A stretch of DNA of 64,000 bases from Hypoxylon rubiginosum (lineage: Eukaryota > Ascomycota > Sordariomycetes > Xylariales > Hypoxylaceae). The notes below the pieces were generated by a model. That model was not told the origin of the DNA, searched no databases, and worked only from the letters and a program-made list of their open reading frames with translations. This document shows, in pieces, positions 1 through 12,000 of this stretch. Position numbers and translations under genes: made by a program. Each line of letters opens with the position of its first letter. Position 1 is the first letter of the stretch. Location: assembly GCA_902806565.1 (NCBI GenBank), contig CADCXA010000021.1, positions 496,001 to 560,000 on the forward strand. The letters are read 5' to 3'.

Positions 1-2497
1 CCCGCCAAATGCTATCATCACCATAGCCGACGACAATAGCACTTCGTTTGCGGCAAGACCCGCCGCTTTCGGTCCCACCTTACCCAGCAAAGGCCTAAAC
101 GGACAGCTATGGATCGGTAGTGGCTTCACCGAGGAGTCTACGGAAGATGGGGAAGGTGAGGGCGAATTGGGGTGCAGCGATGTACCTGGCTGGGATGATG
201 GCACCTCGAATGCTGTTCTGAAGCCCTCGATAAAGGAGATTCAACATAAATTCAAGCCTGCCGTCGCCGCCGGCAAGCCAAAGAACCAGAAGCGAAGCAG
301 TTCTAAGAGCCCGATGGTCGACCGAATCGCCACTCCCGAATTAGATCTAAAATCCAAGACGAAACCGGTTGACGACGGCACCGACGACTATCTCCACCAG
401 AGGCTCGATAAGTTGGTCACGTCACAGAGTGACAAGCTTGGTTCCTCAAGCCCTAAACACGCCGATATTCAGTCTATACAGGAGGGTGCTGAAATTGCTG
501 GCAAGATTGTGCTCCTGAGTCGTGGCGGCTGCGGTTTTCTGGAGAAGGTGAAATGGGCCCAACGACGAGGCGCCATTGCTCTCATCGTCGGAGACAACCA
601 GAGAGGTGGCCCATTGATACAAATGTACGCCCATGGAGACACCTCCAATGTCACTATTCCTTCTATCTTCACGTCTCGTACGACGGCATATCTGCTCTCA
701 CTTATGATGCAGCCCGGAAGCTTCATTGAGGATATAATCGACGAGAACGGCAAACCGTCTCTAAAGGTGCAGCAATCTGACAAGGCCCGAAAAAACAAGA
801 AGGCAAGACAGGCATCCGCGCCAGCCCAGTCCCCCAAAACAATTACTAAACCTAGAAGCGTAAGGCCACCAGTGACCAAAAAGCCTTCACCGCCAAGCGA
901 GGACAAATCTGCTCCGGGACTGGGATGGCTTTCGAGACTGTTAAGCTGGGGCTCTGGTCCCAACTCGAACTCGGCTCGGAGCGGAAGTCGCCCGCCCAGT
1001 AGTGGCCAGCTTGACTGGGTGCTAGTTGAGGATTTTTCAGATGAAAAGGACAAAATCATCAAGAATAGTTTAGAGCGCGCCTCGAAAGCCAGGTCGGATA
1101 ATGCTTCAAAATCCAAGATCAAACAACCCCCCGATGATAACTTCCAGATCGGCGTGGAAGACTGGCGCGATCCCGACCTCCTCGGGTCTTCCGATCAAGA
1201 CGGGGAATTAGACGGCTCGTTGAAGCATAATAAGAAACCTCCAAGATCAAATTCAAAATCTAGCCGGACTTCAGACATGGGGATCTCGGACAAAAAGAAG
1301 CAGAACGCACTCGGCATGGTAGGCGGCAGGATCACCCCGAACAGTGGGGAATATGCCGATGGCCACTTGCCCGTCAAGGGGGTCGATGCTATCGGGTCTA
1401 CCAAAGGTAAGACATCGATATCTAGCAACAGCGGCTTAATTTCGAAGATATTTGGGGATGATGATGATATCGATCCCACTCAAGTCGAGGTGGACTCTAA
1501 GCCAATAGACGCGCTTAGTGCTGGGAAACCTACTCCCAGCTCTGGAAGCCCTCCGCCTGAGGAACGAGAGGGTCTTTGGGTCGTTATCACTCCATCTAGC
1601 GGTGCTAGCCCGTTCTTTGATACTCTCTTAGTTCTGGTTGTCAGTCCTCTTATCACGCTGACGGTAGTATACGCTCTACTTATTTTACGATCGCGTATTC
1701 GACGGCGAAGATGGAGAGCTCCGAAGTCTGTTGTCGAACGGCTTCCAGTGCGCACATACCATACCGTGGCATCCACTTCAAGCCGTACGTCTAGGGTACC
1801 GTCTCCCACCAGTTCATCCCCGACGACGCCACTGCTCCAGAGCCAGCATGGCCCATCTCGATCCAGGCCTCGGTCACGAACCACTACTGGTGTGCCGTCA
1901 GCTGGGGACCTCCTGCAGGTTGATTCTGCATTGTCGCTTCCTAGGCCTTCGTCGCGTACAGAGCATGAGAAGCGTAATCAACAGGCGTCTAGCGAATGGA
2001 AGAAGTACATGGGCCGACAAGTCGAATGTGTCGTGTGTCTAGAAGAGTATGTCGACGGCGTCAGCCAAGTCATGAGTCTACCTTGCGGACACGAGTTCCA
2101 CGCGGACTGCATGTAAGTAAACGCTTCATCGGCTGGAGAATGCATATAACTAACGTACGCCAGAACGCCATGGCTGATAACTCGGCGACGGACTTGTCCT
2201 ATCTGCAAGGGCGACGTTGTACGGTCTCTAGCTCGCGGAATGCCGTCCAGTCCTCGATACGAACCGTATCAGGACGACAGCGACGACGAAGAACTAATAG
2301 CGCAAGCATCCAGCTCGTCATCTCCCGATGCCCCTCTGGGACAAGCGGATGACTCTGATGTAGAGCAAGGTGTCTCATCACCCATTCATCGCTCGCAAGA
2401 TGAGAGTTGGTTGGGTGCGCTTAGGAATAGCTTGCGAACTGGATTTATATCTCGGTATAGACGAGCACCGGATGACACCGACAACCGTGATAGGTGA
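1..2497 (+). CDS. PA-domain / transmembrane / RING-H2 E3 ubiquitin ligase, 5' partial
   Basis: Exons 1-2112 (frame starting at base 2, open from the window edge) and 2164-2497; intron 2113-2163 has GTAAGT, an internal CTAAC and CAG. About 814 residues are visible and the N-terminus lies outside the window. Order of parts: an N-terminal piece, a protease-associated (PA) domain with the typical IVLLSRGGCGFLEKVKWAQ and GAIALIVGDN cores, a long basic/serine-rich linker, one membrane segment (FFDTLLVLVVSPLITLTVVY, about bases 1613-1680) followed by an RRRRWR stop-transfer, then a RING-H2 finger. The finger is split by the intron: CVVC, CGHEFHADC, then PWL and CPIC in exon 2. An acidic/serine tail follows. 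PA-TM-RING proteins are E3 ligases of endosome/vacuole or Golgi membranes; substrate unknown. Function is inferred from the domain order; the joined RING is a strong check on the intron. Confidence 0.9.
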
Positions 2498-3737
2498 TAG
2501 GCAATTCACACGCACTCTATTTCTACCTACATGGCATTGTTGGCGTTTGGTCACACTTTAGCGACATGACTTTATTATGTACATTGGTTACGGTCTGGGA
2601 AAGCATGGAGGACTACGGTTGGCGGTTAGGGATTAGGACTACCACGCTGGTAGGCGCATGAGGTTGTTTCATACCTCTTTGGAGCTGTCCCTCGGCCTTT
2701 TTAATGGAAGGTGTTCTGGGTTTGCAAGAGGCAGGCAAGCATGCGTTCATGCTAGCATTTACGGATTAGCCCTTGGGTTAGAGACTATTGTTAGGCTGTG
2801 GGTGGCACGTTAAGTGGCCCGCGGCCAGGATTATTATACCCTATCTAGTCGTCCTGGTTATGCTCATCGTCTCACTTTAGTTCATCTGTGCAGCGCCGTC
2901 AACTTCCGTAGTTTCGTAATGATTTTGTATACCTGAGGGGAAAGAGAAAAGGTAGAAGATAGTAGACTTCCCACGGGCTGCCGTCCTGGTTCTACGACCG
3001 TACCTAGGTTAAGGCATAATGGCAACTGATGAAACTTTACATCTGAATATATCTAATCGTAATGGGCCAATCTGAATGAAAACACCCAGTAATGTAGCGT
3101 TGGATTGTTAAATCATCTAATACCTAGTATTACTTCGCTTGCCAACTTACAGTCTGTACATCATTCTCCTCCAAACACCAACCAGTAAAACTATCTCTGC
3201 TATCATTATCTTCGGTACATCTTCCACAAACTGTTTGTCGATAGTATCTGATACCCCACGTGTCAAGGGTTCATCTACAAACATTCGGCTGTTGCTTCCG
3301 AGGATATCTCAAGGGGTCTTCGAGGTTGGGATAATGAAGTTATCCAGGGCCAGGCATGATGTTTGTTAACAAACCCGTAGCCAAACTAGAGGCAAACCTT
3401 GCTCAGCCAAGTGATATTGAATTTGAGAGTTCATCCTTTCTTGCGAATCGGCAGTTTCAATGGGTAGCAGCAAGCTACTCGCTCCTACCGAATCGCTTCT
3501 ATATACCTATATACCTTAGGTAGATATCTTGCCTCTGTTTCTATATAAACCCAAGAGTGCTCTCTCGATTCCTAGTCTTCCTACTCACCACCAGTCAACA
3601 TATTTCAAGCCTGACATAACCCACAACTGTTACTTCTCCTGCATATCATTTTCAACCCTCGCGGACCAGCAGCACCATCTTCACGAAACTCCACCTCCTA
3701 CCCGTCGAGTAATATTGACCCCCGAGACTCTGCCACA
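2498..3737. other. Intergenic: RING gene 3' side and CVNH gene promoter
   Basis: No supported gene. Holds the 3' flank of the RING ligase gene, a TACCTAGGT word at 3001, and a TATATAAA at 3542-3549 about 190 bp before the next ATG. The stretch 3550-3735 is pyrimidine-rich, as is common for fungal leaders. Confidence 0.6.
3542..3549 (+). promoter_or_regulatory. Possible TATA box of the CVNH gene
   Basis: TATATAAA lies 189 bases upstream of the ATG at 3738 and is followed by a CT-rich stretch. That would give a leader of roughly 160 bases. Inferred from motif and position only; AT-rich words are common in these intergenic regions. Confidence 0.3.
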
Positions 3738-4509
3738 ATGCAGCTGCTTACCGTCATTCTCTCTCTCACTCCCGCCTTCGTTGCGGGCGTCCACGCCATG
3801 ACGGTTCCTCCGGTACAGGGCAACACCGCACCCAACGGCTCTGTGGTGCACACCTTTACCGACACCTGCGACACCCCAGACCTATCACCCAGCGGCAAGC
3901 ACTTTCTGCTGTGGGCAGCATGCCAGGAGAAGGATCGGTATGTTTCAAACACGCACACAACCTGACTCTCAATTCCCTAGCTGACTCTTGGTAGTGCGTA
4001 AAGTGATTTCCTACTTTCCCATATTGATTCCCGTGTCGAAAACCCCTCAGATTTCTGGAAAAATGAAAGCTGGTTGCTAATAGATATATCTTGACACGAT
4101 AGACAGCAAGCAGCGCTGCACCAGACTTGATCTCGACAAGTAAGTAGAAGTCTCGTGGCCCAGTTTCCTTCGCTCGTTAAGAGAATCAACTTGGATAACT
4201 AACAGATGTGATATCTAGGTGCTACGGCGACGACAATGGCAACGTGGTTGCGAAGAAGGACGGTAAGCTCAGCGAGCACTGTACCGGTTGCCGTCTTGGT
4301 AGCGGTAACCGTGCCCTGGGCTGTGTGTGCAAGGAGAAGCCCGACAAGGTCACTTGGGTAACTCTAGGTCAGTCCTTATAAGATCAGCTCACTACCTAGA
4401 TACCTGAACTAACGTCTACCTATCCATAGATGACCTCATCACGAACGAAGACGGCTTCCTCCAGTGCTACGATTCGTCGCATCGTGGCGAGGAGACTTGC
4501 GGCCAGTAG
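3738..4509 (+). CDS. Secreted cyanovirin-N homology (CVNH) domain protein
   Basis: Four exons by hand: 3738-3937, 4107-4139, 4219-4367, 4430-4509; 153 residues. The frame stays open only with these acceptors (the competing AG at 4204-4205 gives an early stop). Residues 1-20 form a signal peptide (MQLLTVILSLTPAFVAGVHA). The mature part reads as the two sequence repeats of a CVNH fold: a first half ending in TRLDLDKCYGDDNG, then a GKLSEHCTGC link, and a second half ending in WVTLDDLITNEDGFLQC. This matches the family pattern LDLNxCIGNxxG...FSxSC...LDDxIxNxDGxL. It has about ten cysteines, more than typical CVNH proteins. Family members bind mannose-rich or other glycans; fungal secreted versions are known, but the ligand here is unknown. 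The 33-base second exon makes it easy for gene finders to miss. Confidence 0.78.
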
Positions 4510-5175
4510 AGCTGTCGACTTCGGCCAGATGTCCTAGGACGACATTTGGCGGAAATGGGAATGGAAAGGAATGGAGGGGATTCCATTCTTCTGGGTGCAC
4601 GCAAAAGAACTGAACAAGCATGGGCGTATTGATTTGGAGATGACCAAGTGAAATTGGTCAACGTAATGCGATGAATTTGAGAGAAAACTAACAAAACCGA
4701 AAAAAAAAGGAGGATCATCATCAACACTTGTTTGCAGCTTTGAATGTGAAATTCCAAGGGTGATGTCCACCATTTTCCATCTAGGTGTTGTCATCGTATC
4801 CCATGAGGTTGCTTTCGTATGCATGCTTACATAACGTATGCTTACATAATTAATGCTTACATAACAGGTAGAGATGTGTAATGTAGCCCAAGCTCCTGTC
4901 GAAAGGGGCAAGTGGAGCTTCTCAGCCGTAAAACCGGTGCTAAGTGGCGACCGGGCCACCGATGATCGCCATATGACGACAGCATCTAGGTAGGTACCTG
5001 TTCACTTTGACAAACTGCACGTGTCATTCATTCATATGGCGAACCTCTTCTTCACTACCAGCTTTTAAGCTCTTCGTTACGTAGATTTCAATATTTTGGT
5101 TGTGTATGCCGAAGACTAGTTCATGATACTTTCGCGCAACGACTGAACAATTTAATAACCCTCTTTACCGATACA
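4510..5175. other. Intergenic between CVNH and Rrt8-like genes
   Basis: No gene seen. About 4826-4866 holds near-repeats of the word GCTTACATAA (three copies separated by short spacers), and TAGGTAGGTACCTG lies near 4985. Otherwise 3' flank and promoter DNA. Confidence 0.5.
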
Positions 5176-6459
5176 ATGGCTAGTTTCGCTAGCAACGTTC
5201 AAGCCAAGGCCCAGGAGGTCGCGTAAGTCTAAGTCCTCCCTCTAAACCCGAGATGGTAGCAACTAATTCCTTGCAGGAAAGAAGACTATGAGAAGGCCAA
5301 AGTTCTGCTTTCAGATGCTGCTAGGAGCGGGGCCTATTTGTATCCCTTCAAGTATGAAGCTGACTGAACCCTCTCGATGCTATCAAGCTATCAACGGCTA
5401 AATGTTCCGTAGGGGCATCTTTTACTTCGCGACGCATAGATCGCTATGGAGGCCCTTCTACTCCCGCATCCTGCCAACGCTGGGGCTTACAGCTGGAGTC
5501 CTCGGCTCCATGTTCCTCTTCACTTATCTTCCACAACTAGCAATCCTTGTCTTTGTCAACGGGCCCTTGGCTGTCTTCACTACAGTCCTATTGATTCTCA
5601 ACGAGAGCTCTACTATCATCAATATCATCTCTCGAAACTTCCTCTTACAAGACGCACTGCTTGACACCTTCGATGGTACCCTCGTGGCACAAAATGCAAC
5701 TGATATTGTTAGCGAGGGCCGACAGTTGAAGTCAGGCAGCGACCCCATCGCAAGGTTGGGCAAGATCCTCAAGAGCCCTTTCTCCAAGTTCACTCCAAAG
5801 GCTTTGGTCAGATACGTAATGTATCTCCCGCTCAATTTCATCCCTGGTATGTAAGCTATCTAGCAGTGTGGCGTACTCTACTAACGAGGATCGTGGTTTA
5901 ATAGTCGTCGGCACGGTTATCTTTATCCTCCTTCAGGGTAAGTTGCAATTTACCTGCCGATATTGGGTGGCTAACATGTGTGTTAGGTCGATCTAGAGGT
6001 AGTTCGGTCCATGGTCGGGTCCGTTATCCTTAATCCCGCTTTATTCTGGACCTTCAGCTTACAGATAGCAGTATTTCCAACTGAAGGGGTGGTCCTCGGC
6101 TCAACAGAAAGATTGGCTTCAGCGCCACACTAGCCCATACGCAACGTGAGTCGGGCTTGTTCCTATTCTGAACACTACGTATGAGTCAATTTATACACAA
6201 GAACTAGGGCTAACATCTACCGCACAGCTTTGGCACGATTGCGACTCTTCTCGAAATGATACCTGTGCTATCAATGTTCTTTGCGTTCACCAACACAGGT
6301 AGGTTTACTCCCATCATGACTGCGATCTAATGCTCTGTGTCTAATACCGCGCAATTAGTGGGCGCTGCTCTCTGGGCAGCAGACATTGAACAGAAGAATT
6401 CGCAGATGACTCAAGGCACTGCTCCGAGTCTGCGAGAATCCGCAAAGAAGGCCGAGTAA
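5176..6459 (+). CDS. Rrt8/Lds-like (EI24-type) multi-pass membrane protein
   Basis: Eight exons: 5176-5222, 5277-5351, 5413-5846, 5905-5937, 5987-6018, 6072-6145, 6228-6298, 6359-6459; 288 residues, with all phases consistent. Features: an amphipathic N-terminus (MASFASNVQAKAQEVAKEDYEKAK), a GIFYFATHRSLWRPFYSRILPTLGL entry, two adjacent hydrophobic segments (about residues 60-105), a soluble loop, then LPLNFIPVVGTVIFILLQGR, YFQLKGW and FGTIATLLEMIPVLSMFFAFTNTVGAALWAADIE. This arrangement is that of the yeast RRT8/LDS1/LDS2 family, which sits on lipid droplets and is linked to spore-wall formation. The intron after exon 5 uses an unusual GTCCGT donor; the GT at 5999 leads to a stop, and only 6018/6072 restores the conserved VHGR-YFQLKGW join. 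Exons 4 and 5 are only 33 and 32 bases. Role here is inferred from the family. Confidence 0.85.
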
Positions 6460-9099
6460 GATTGCCACGATGGAGATCTAGTAGGCGAGGCAGCAAAGCT
6501 CTGAACCGACCCATCTAACGAAGATCTTTGCTATGGGTCTCTCTTCATTTTTGGTTTCGTACTAGGTACTTGACAAATGGTTACGCTGGTGATGCATCAG
6601 ACCGACATCTCCGAGATTAGGTGGATTGAAGATCCTGCACGGCAGTGCATAACCGGTCCGCGTCTTGTGAGACTTGGGCTGGACCTTGGAGTGGTTGTGT
6701 TGCCTGTCACAATTTTTCATCTTAGACATATGCAAGGATTCGTAACTGAGATTTCGAAGTTTGAAGGTTTCTATATCCAAGGATTCTCAAGAGGTTTTGA
6801 TACGCGTGATCGTCTACAGTCGTCGTGCGGGTATAGCTCGAGACTCCAACTATTTATACGAGAGCATGATCGAGGTTCGTCGGAACTTGAGTCGTTACAC
6901 CGGTAACCTCGTTTAGCATGTTGCTCAATAATGAAACTCTGAACCTGGACCGGGTTACATAGACATATTTCCAGAATGAACATGTCCTGTCTCATCTTGC
7001 AGGAGGGCTCTTACACGTGCTCTGCCAACTTCTGACTACCTGTCTTGGAAAGTAGTGTGTGGACAACTGCACCATCTCGATTATTCAAGACGAAACATGT
7101 CAACACCCCAAGATCCATGACCGGCATTCTAGACCGATTCAAATCCAGCCAGATATAGATTTACCTGTAATTGGGAGAGAAGGTTTGCGTCTTTTGCTTG
7201 TTGAATGTGCGTTTGCGTCTCCCCACATGGAAGCGAGGCGAGTCCACGGGAACCGATGCAGTCAGGCTTCTAGGTGTGTTACAACGTAGAGGATATGCAT
7301 CCTTCGCTACCTAGGTAATGACAGTAGTATCGTGAATTACTTCCTCGTGGAGTTATTTGATGCCTACCGGTTTCTTCAAATGCACCTGGTGGTGGCGGCT
7401 TGCTGAAATATATAAAGGGGCTTCCAAAATACAAGATTATACAGTTATATCGTGTTCTAGTTTCTAATGGGCGCAGATGCGCGTGAGGATATCTTGAACC
7501 GGTCTTCTGTCTCACGGCTAGCTGCGTCTGGCATCTACCCTGGCGAGGCACCCTGCAGTTTGACGCATACAACCTCTTCTGGTCCTAGGTGCTGTGTAAC
7601 ACCTTTAGCAGGTGAAATCTGTGTGCGAGCTCCTTATTGGGGATTCCTCAGGGAGAAGTTATTTTTTTTTCCTGTCGAGATCGCATTCACATTTGGATAG
7701 GTCTGAGTGTTTGACATAGCTATGCCATATATCTATTACTTTGATACCTAGCTGAGATGAGTAGTGGGGGTAATATTACACGATGTTACTATCACTAAAA
7801 AGCTAATACGCTACTGGAGCGACACAGTATTCATTACCCTGTTGCATTTGCCCATAATCTCACGATAGCAGCCCATGGCGGCTTTGAGGTCAGCATGAGA
7901 AAGAAAAGAAAATCGGTCCGGACTGTTCAGCAAGGTCATATGTGTCTTAGGAACCGCAGTTCATGGTAGAGGTAAGATGGTAATAATTTAAGAGGTACAT
8001 GATGATCACCAATTAGAAGAGAATCGGTGTCTAACTCGGGTGATCATCTTCCAAGGGGTCGCCGGTGACAAGACCAGCTCCCTAGATCAAGGCAACCGCA
8101 CCGAAACAGCCCGAAATACATAGACATGTCTTCTTGGTTAGACGAGCCTGCAGAGTGCCTGTCGCTAGTTCTAACAAATTTCACCGTGTTGCGTACTTCG
8201 ATCCTCCCGAACCTCTTATTAGAGAGGGTATATCTGCTAGTAGGGAGTGGTTGCTAAGATTCCTAGAAGCCCGTCGGATTCGTGGACATGCAGATAGATG
8301 TAACGTGGTGTGTCTTTTGCTGAAAAGGGTATTTCGTATGAATTTTTACGGAAGACTACGTTAGGATGTGAGCAAATGGAGGAAGAGTTTGATGCTGTCC
8401 AGACCCGGTGGTGCAAGAGGGCGCCGAACATATCTTAAGTCCCGCCACCTCCACAAGACGGAAGGCTTCTAGCAGAGAACAGGAACGAGTCGACCTCGTC
8501 TACCCCGTCTACCTCGTCTATTTCGTCGTGTTCAAGGGTCCTTCCTCTGTACTTGAGTACTTCGTCTACTTGATACCTAAAAGTGGGGGTGTCACCTCTC
8601 TTCTCGGCCAAAATCAGAAGCTGTCTCGACCTAATCTCTCCTGACGGTGACGCGCCTTCCCTCCGAGAATCACCGAAAAATTCAGGTTTAGGCACTGACA
8701 CCACCTCCGTAATTCCCTAATTCTGCCATGTCCCTTCCTTCTATAATTGAAGTACCTACTTTGTTTTATTCCTCTCTTTTTCGTTTATTCGAAATCACAC
8801 TTTTTCACCCAATCTGTCCCTTTCTCCTCTGACCTTGACTTCTCTTCCGCAGAGGCGTGCCACTGCAGGAGTCCTTTTTCCATTCTTTTTGTCGCCGTCT
8901 ATCCTCAACTCCCCATATCACTAACTAGCATTCCTTCGTTTCCCTTTCTACCCCTTCCACCGTTTCTAAGAGAGACTGGTCACGTTCGTTCTATTCCCAT
9001 AAGTAATACTACACTACACTCATTCACATTTTCGACCATTTGTAGTATTCGTCTAGAGGGGATCCAGGCTGTTTCTAGGCAGTCACATTACCTTCCATC
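6460..9099. other. Long intergenic region
   Basis: No gene I can support; the open frames here start with non-ATG codons or show no coding character. It has an exact TACCTAGGTA palindrome at 7308-7317, a 9-bp tandem repeat at 8495-8530, and a strongly pyrimidine-rich stretch (about 8740-9030), the probable 5' leader of the mucin gene. Confidence 0.55.
8495..8530. repeat. 9-bp tandem repeat, four units
   Basis: Units CTCGTCTAC, CCCGTCTAC, CTCGTCTAT and TTCGTCGTG follow each other without spacers, diverging mainly by C/T changes. Intergenic, 570 bp before the mucin start codon. Confidence 0.75.
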
Positions 9100-12000
9100 A
9101 TGAGAGTTTCGACTCTCGCTCCCGGCTTCGTGTCGGTGGTTTTTCTACTTGCATGTCTTCCGGGAAGCAAAGCAGTGCCCGGGGAAGAGGATCAACTTAT
9201 TCAGCGCGACTCCTCCCCTAACAAAGCTGCAAACCAGATTGACTATGAGCTGTTCGGCGGACCTGAGCCTAACCGTGGTGCATACGACTATCCAACTCCC
9301 ACATACGGAGGATATGGCTATCCTCCTCCTCCCCCGCTGTCTACTCCCAAGATTTCCATCTCGTCAAGCTCGGGTCAGCCTAGTCTCAACGTCACCTCGT
9401 CCAGTATTTTGAGCACTGCCCTCACCTCAGGTTCCCTTAGTGGTGCCACAGTCTCATCAGGTATTTTGACCAATGTTGTAATTTGCGCAAACGCGTGCTA
9501 ACTAAGATTTAGTCTCGTCCGAATCAGGCTCGGGAGGCCAGCCCCCCTCACCGGCTACGGCATCATCATCGTTGACGACTACTCTATCTACTTCAGCAAC
9601 TGCGACCAATATATCTGTCACTACTAACATTTCCTCGGGAGAAGCCACAGGAGAGACGAGTAGCTCTGCAGCAACCAGTGCTGGAGAGTCAAATACATTG
9701 ACCACATCGACTGGTAGTGCTATCTCTCTGAGTACGGGATCCCAAACTGAACCCGTAACTACCAGCAACTCCATCTCGTCTCTTTCTAGTGTGTCTGGTT
9801 TCAGTTCAGTAAGTTCACATATTGAATCCCGGAACCTACGCTATTTGAAAGGGGGGCAATCAGATATATTTAGAGAATCAGATAGCTAATATGAACACAG
9901 AGCGGTCCTTTGGGAAACACAATCTCAAGCACGATTAACAGCACTGGTACTGGTATCGGAAGCGGATCGGGCTCTCAGTCCTCACTATCTGCAAGTCAGA
10001 CTAGCTCTACAGTTGCCAATGGAACAAGCGCAGTGGAGCAAACAACCTTCCCAGTAACAACCACAGAACCTACCACGATAACTAGCGTGTCTTCGGGAGT
10101 CTTGGTTACTTTGACCATCCTTGAGACCGCAACTACGTGGGAGACTTCTACCGTAGGCCCTGTAACTGGAAGCGTTTCGAGCACTTTTACACAATTGTCG
10201 AGTAGCATCCTGACAAGTACCGAGTTTTCCAGCTCCATCAATTCAACAGTTACTGGTTCGGAATCAACACAGAGCACATTGTTCACTGGGTCGGAAAATG
10301 CCTCTTCAGCTTCTCAAGGAATATCTAGCACGCTTTCAGCAGCCTCCTCCGGGTTTTCTTCCGGTCGTGAGAGTTCTACTCCTTTCCCGGCAGGTAATTC
10401 GACAACAATTGCGAACCCTACGGGACCAACGCTCTCCGAAAGCGGTGCGCAGTCAACTACTGTATCACCGGTTTCGTCTGTCTCGTTCGTGAGCTCGCAA
10501 GGCAGTACCACTTCAACCAACTTAGAATCGATCACTTCCGCCCCATTTCCCGTATCGAATAGCACTTTGAGCACTGGACGAACCAGCTCGAATACTGCTA
10601 TTTCGCCTCACAGCCTCTCGAGCACTGGGACAGGACATTCATCGGCGACTCTGACGACAGGCAGTGCTACTCCTCAAGAAAGCTCTACAGAAATGACTAT
10701 TAGCTCAGTTCCATATAGCAGCTCTACGCGATCGACTAGCTCATCAGGCCAGAGCATCCCAAGTGGTACAGGAAGCACAGGGACTTCTCTGTCTACCGCC
10801 GTCCCTCTTACGACTTCGAGCACCCCCCCTTATCCAGCCTCGAATTCAACAAGCGCCCAAGGACCTACGGCAGGGAGTTCAGGGGTCTCCATTTCCAGCT
10901 CAGGCTCCGTTACTACACGATCCACGGCATCATCCACTAGCATGGAACTTAGTAGTGTTGTCGCATCCGGATCTCTCACCGGGAGTAGTGCCTTCTCGTC
11001 ATCAACGGTGCCGTTCCCACTCTCCAATAGCAGTATCGGTACTATTAGTGGAACTCAGACGGCTCCAGCACAATCTTCAGGCTCGGGAACTGGTACAGTC
11101 GGATCTTTCAGTTCTGTATCCACGCTGTATCCCCAAAGTAACTCGAGTATCGGTACTAGCCAAAGTACTGCAGGGACTGGTTCGATCACAAGCAGCATAT
11201 CTAATACTACCACTGGGACTAACACTGCCTTGACCACAGCCACGCCTCCTTTTCCTGTGTCGAATTCAACAGCAAGTTCTGCAAGTCAGGGTGTGTCCAC
11301 AGTTGCACCAGTTCCTTCGAACACGACCACCAATTCATTCAGTTCGGCGACTCAATCTACAGGTGCTAGTACCATCCCAATTTCCAGCGTTCCAGCATCC
11401 GGTAGCTTATCTCCTACCACCTCGACTAATTCATCGAATACTATTGGCGGCCCTACAACCGGATCTGTTTCATTCCCAGGCACCGGGCCATTACCTTCAA
11501 CAAGCCTGTCATCTTTGCCCCCCTTTCCTGTCAGCAACTCAACGACATCCCTTCTAGGATCCACCGGTATATCCCCGTCCACTACAGCGTCAGGTATATT
11601 CCCTTCAAGCGGCCAGTCTATGACAGGCACTTCACAGCCGACTTCAGTAGTTCACCCCACGAGCAGTCTTTTTAGCAGCCCGTCGCAGGCCGCTAGTACT
11701 GGATATAACGGTACAGCGCCGTTGTCACTTTCGAGTTTCAGTTCATCCTCTCAGCCCCCGTTCCCCTTATCGAATTCAACGGGAATACCAAGTGGCCAGA
11801 CAGCTCCTTCAACAGGCAGCCTTCCGACTCAATCTATGAGTATTACAGCATCTTTAAATACCACAGGCGAGCCAACAGCGACTATCACTTCGAGACCAGG
11901 CAGTGGCTTATCGTCGGCAAGCAATGGATTCAGTAGCTCCGGCATCGCTACATCTCAATCGTCGCCGCCTTTCCCGCTGTCCAACACAACAATGTCACCT

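Noticed and set aside
469..1122. Long minus-strand open frame opposite the RING ligase
   Set aside because: Shadow of the plus-strand coding frame, which has a PA domain and a properly spliced RING.
7279..7572. 97-codon minus-strand frame
   Set aside because: Starts with TTG and has no recognisable feature or introns extending it.
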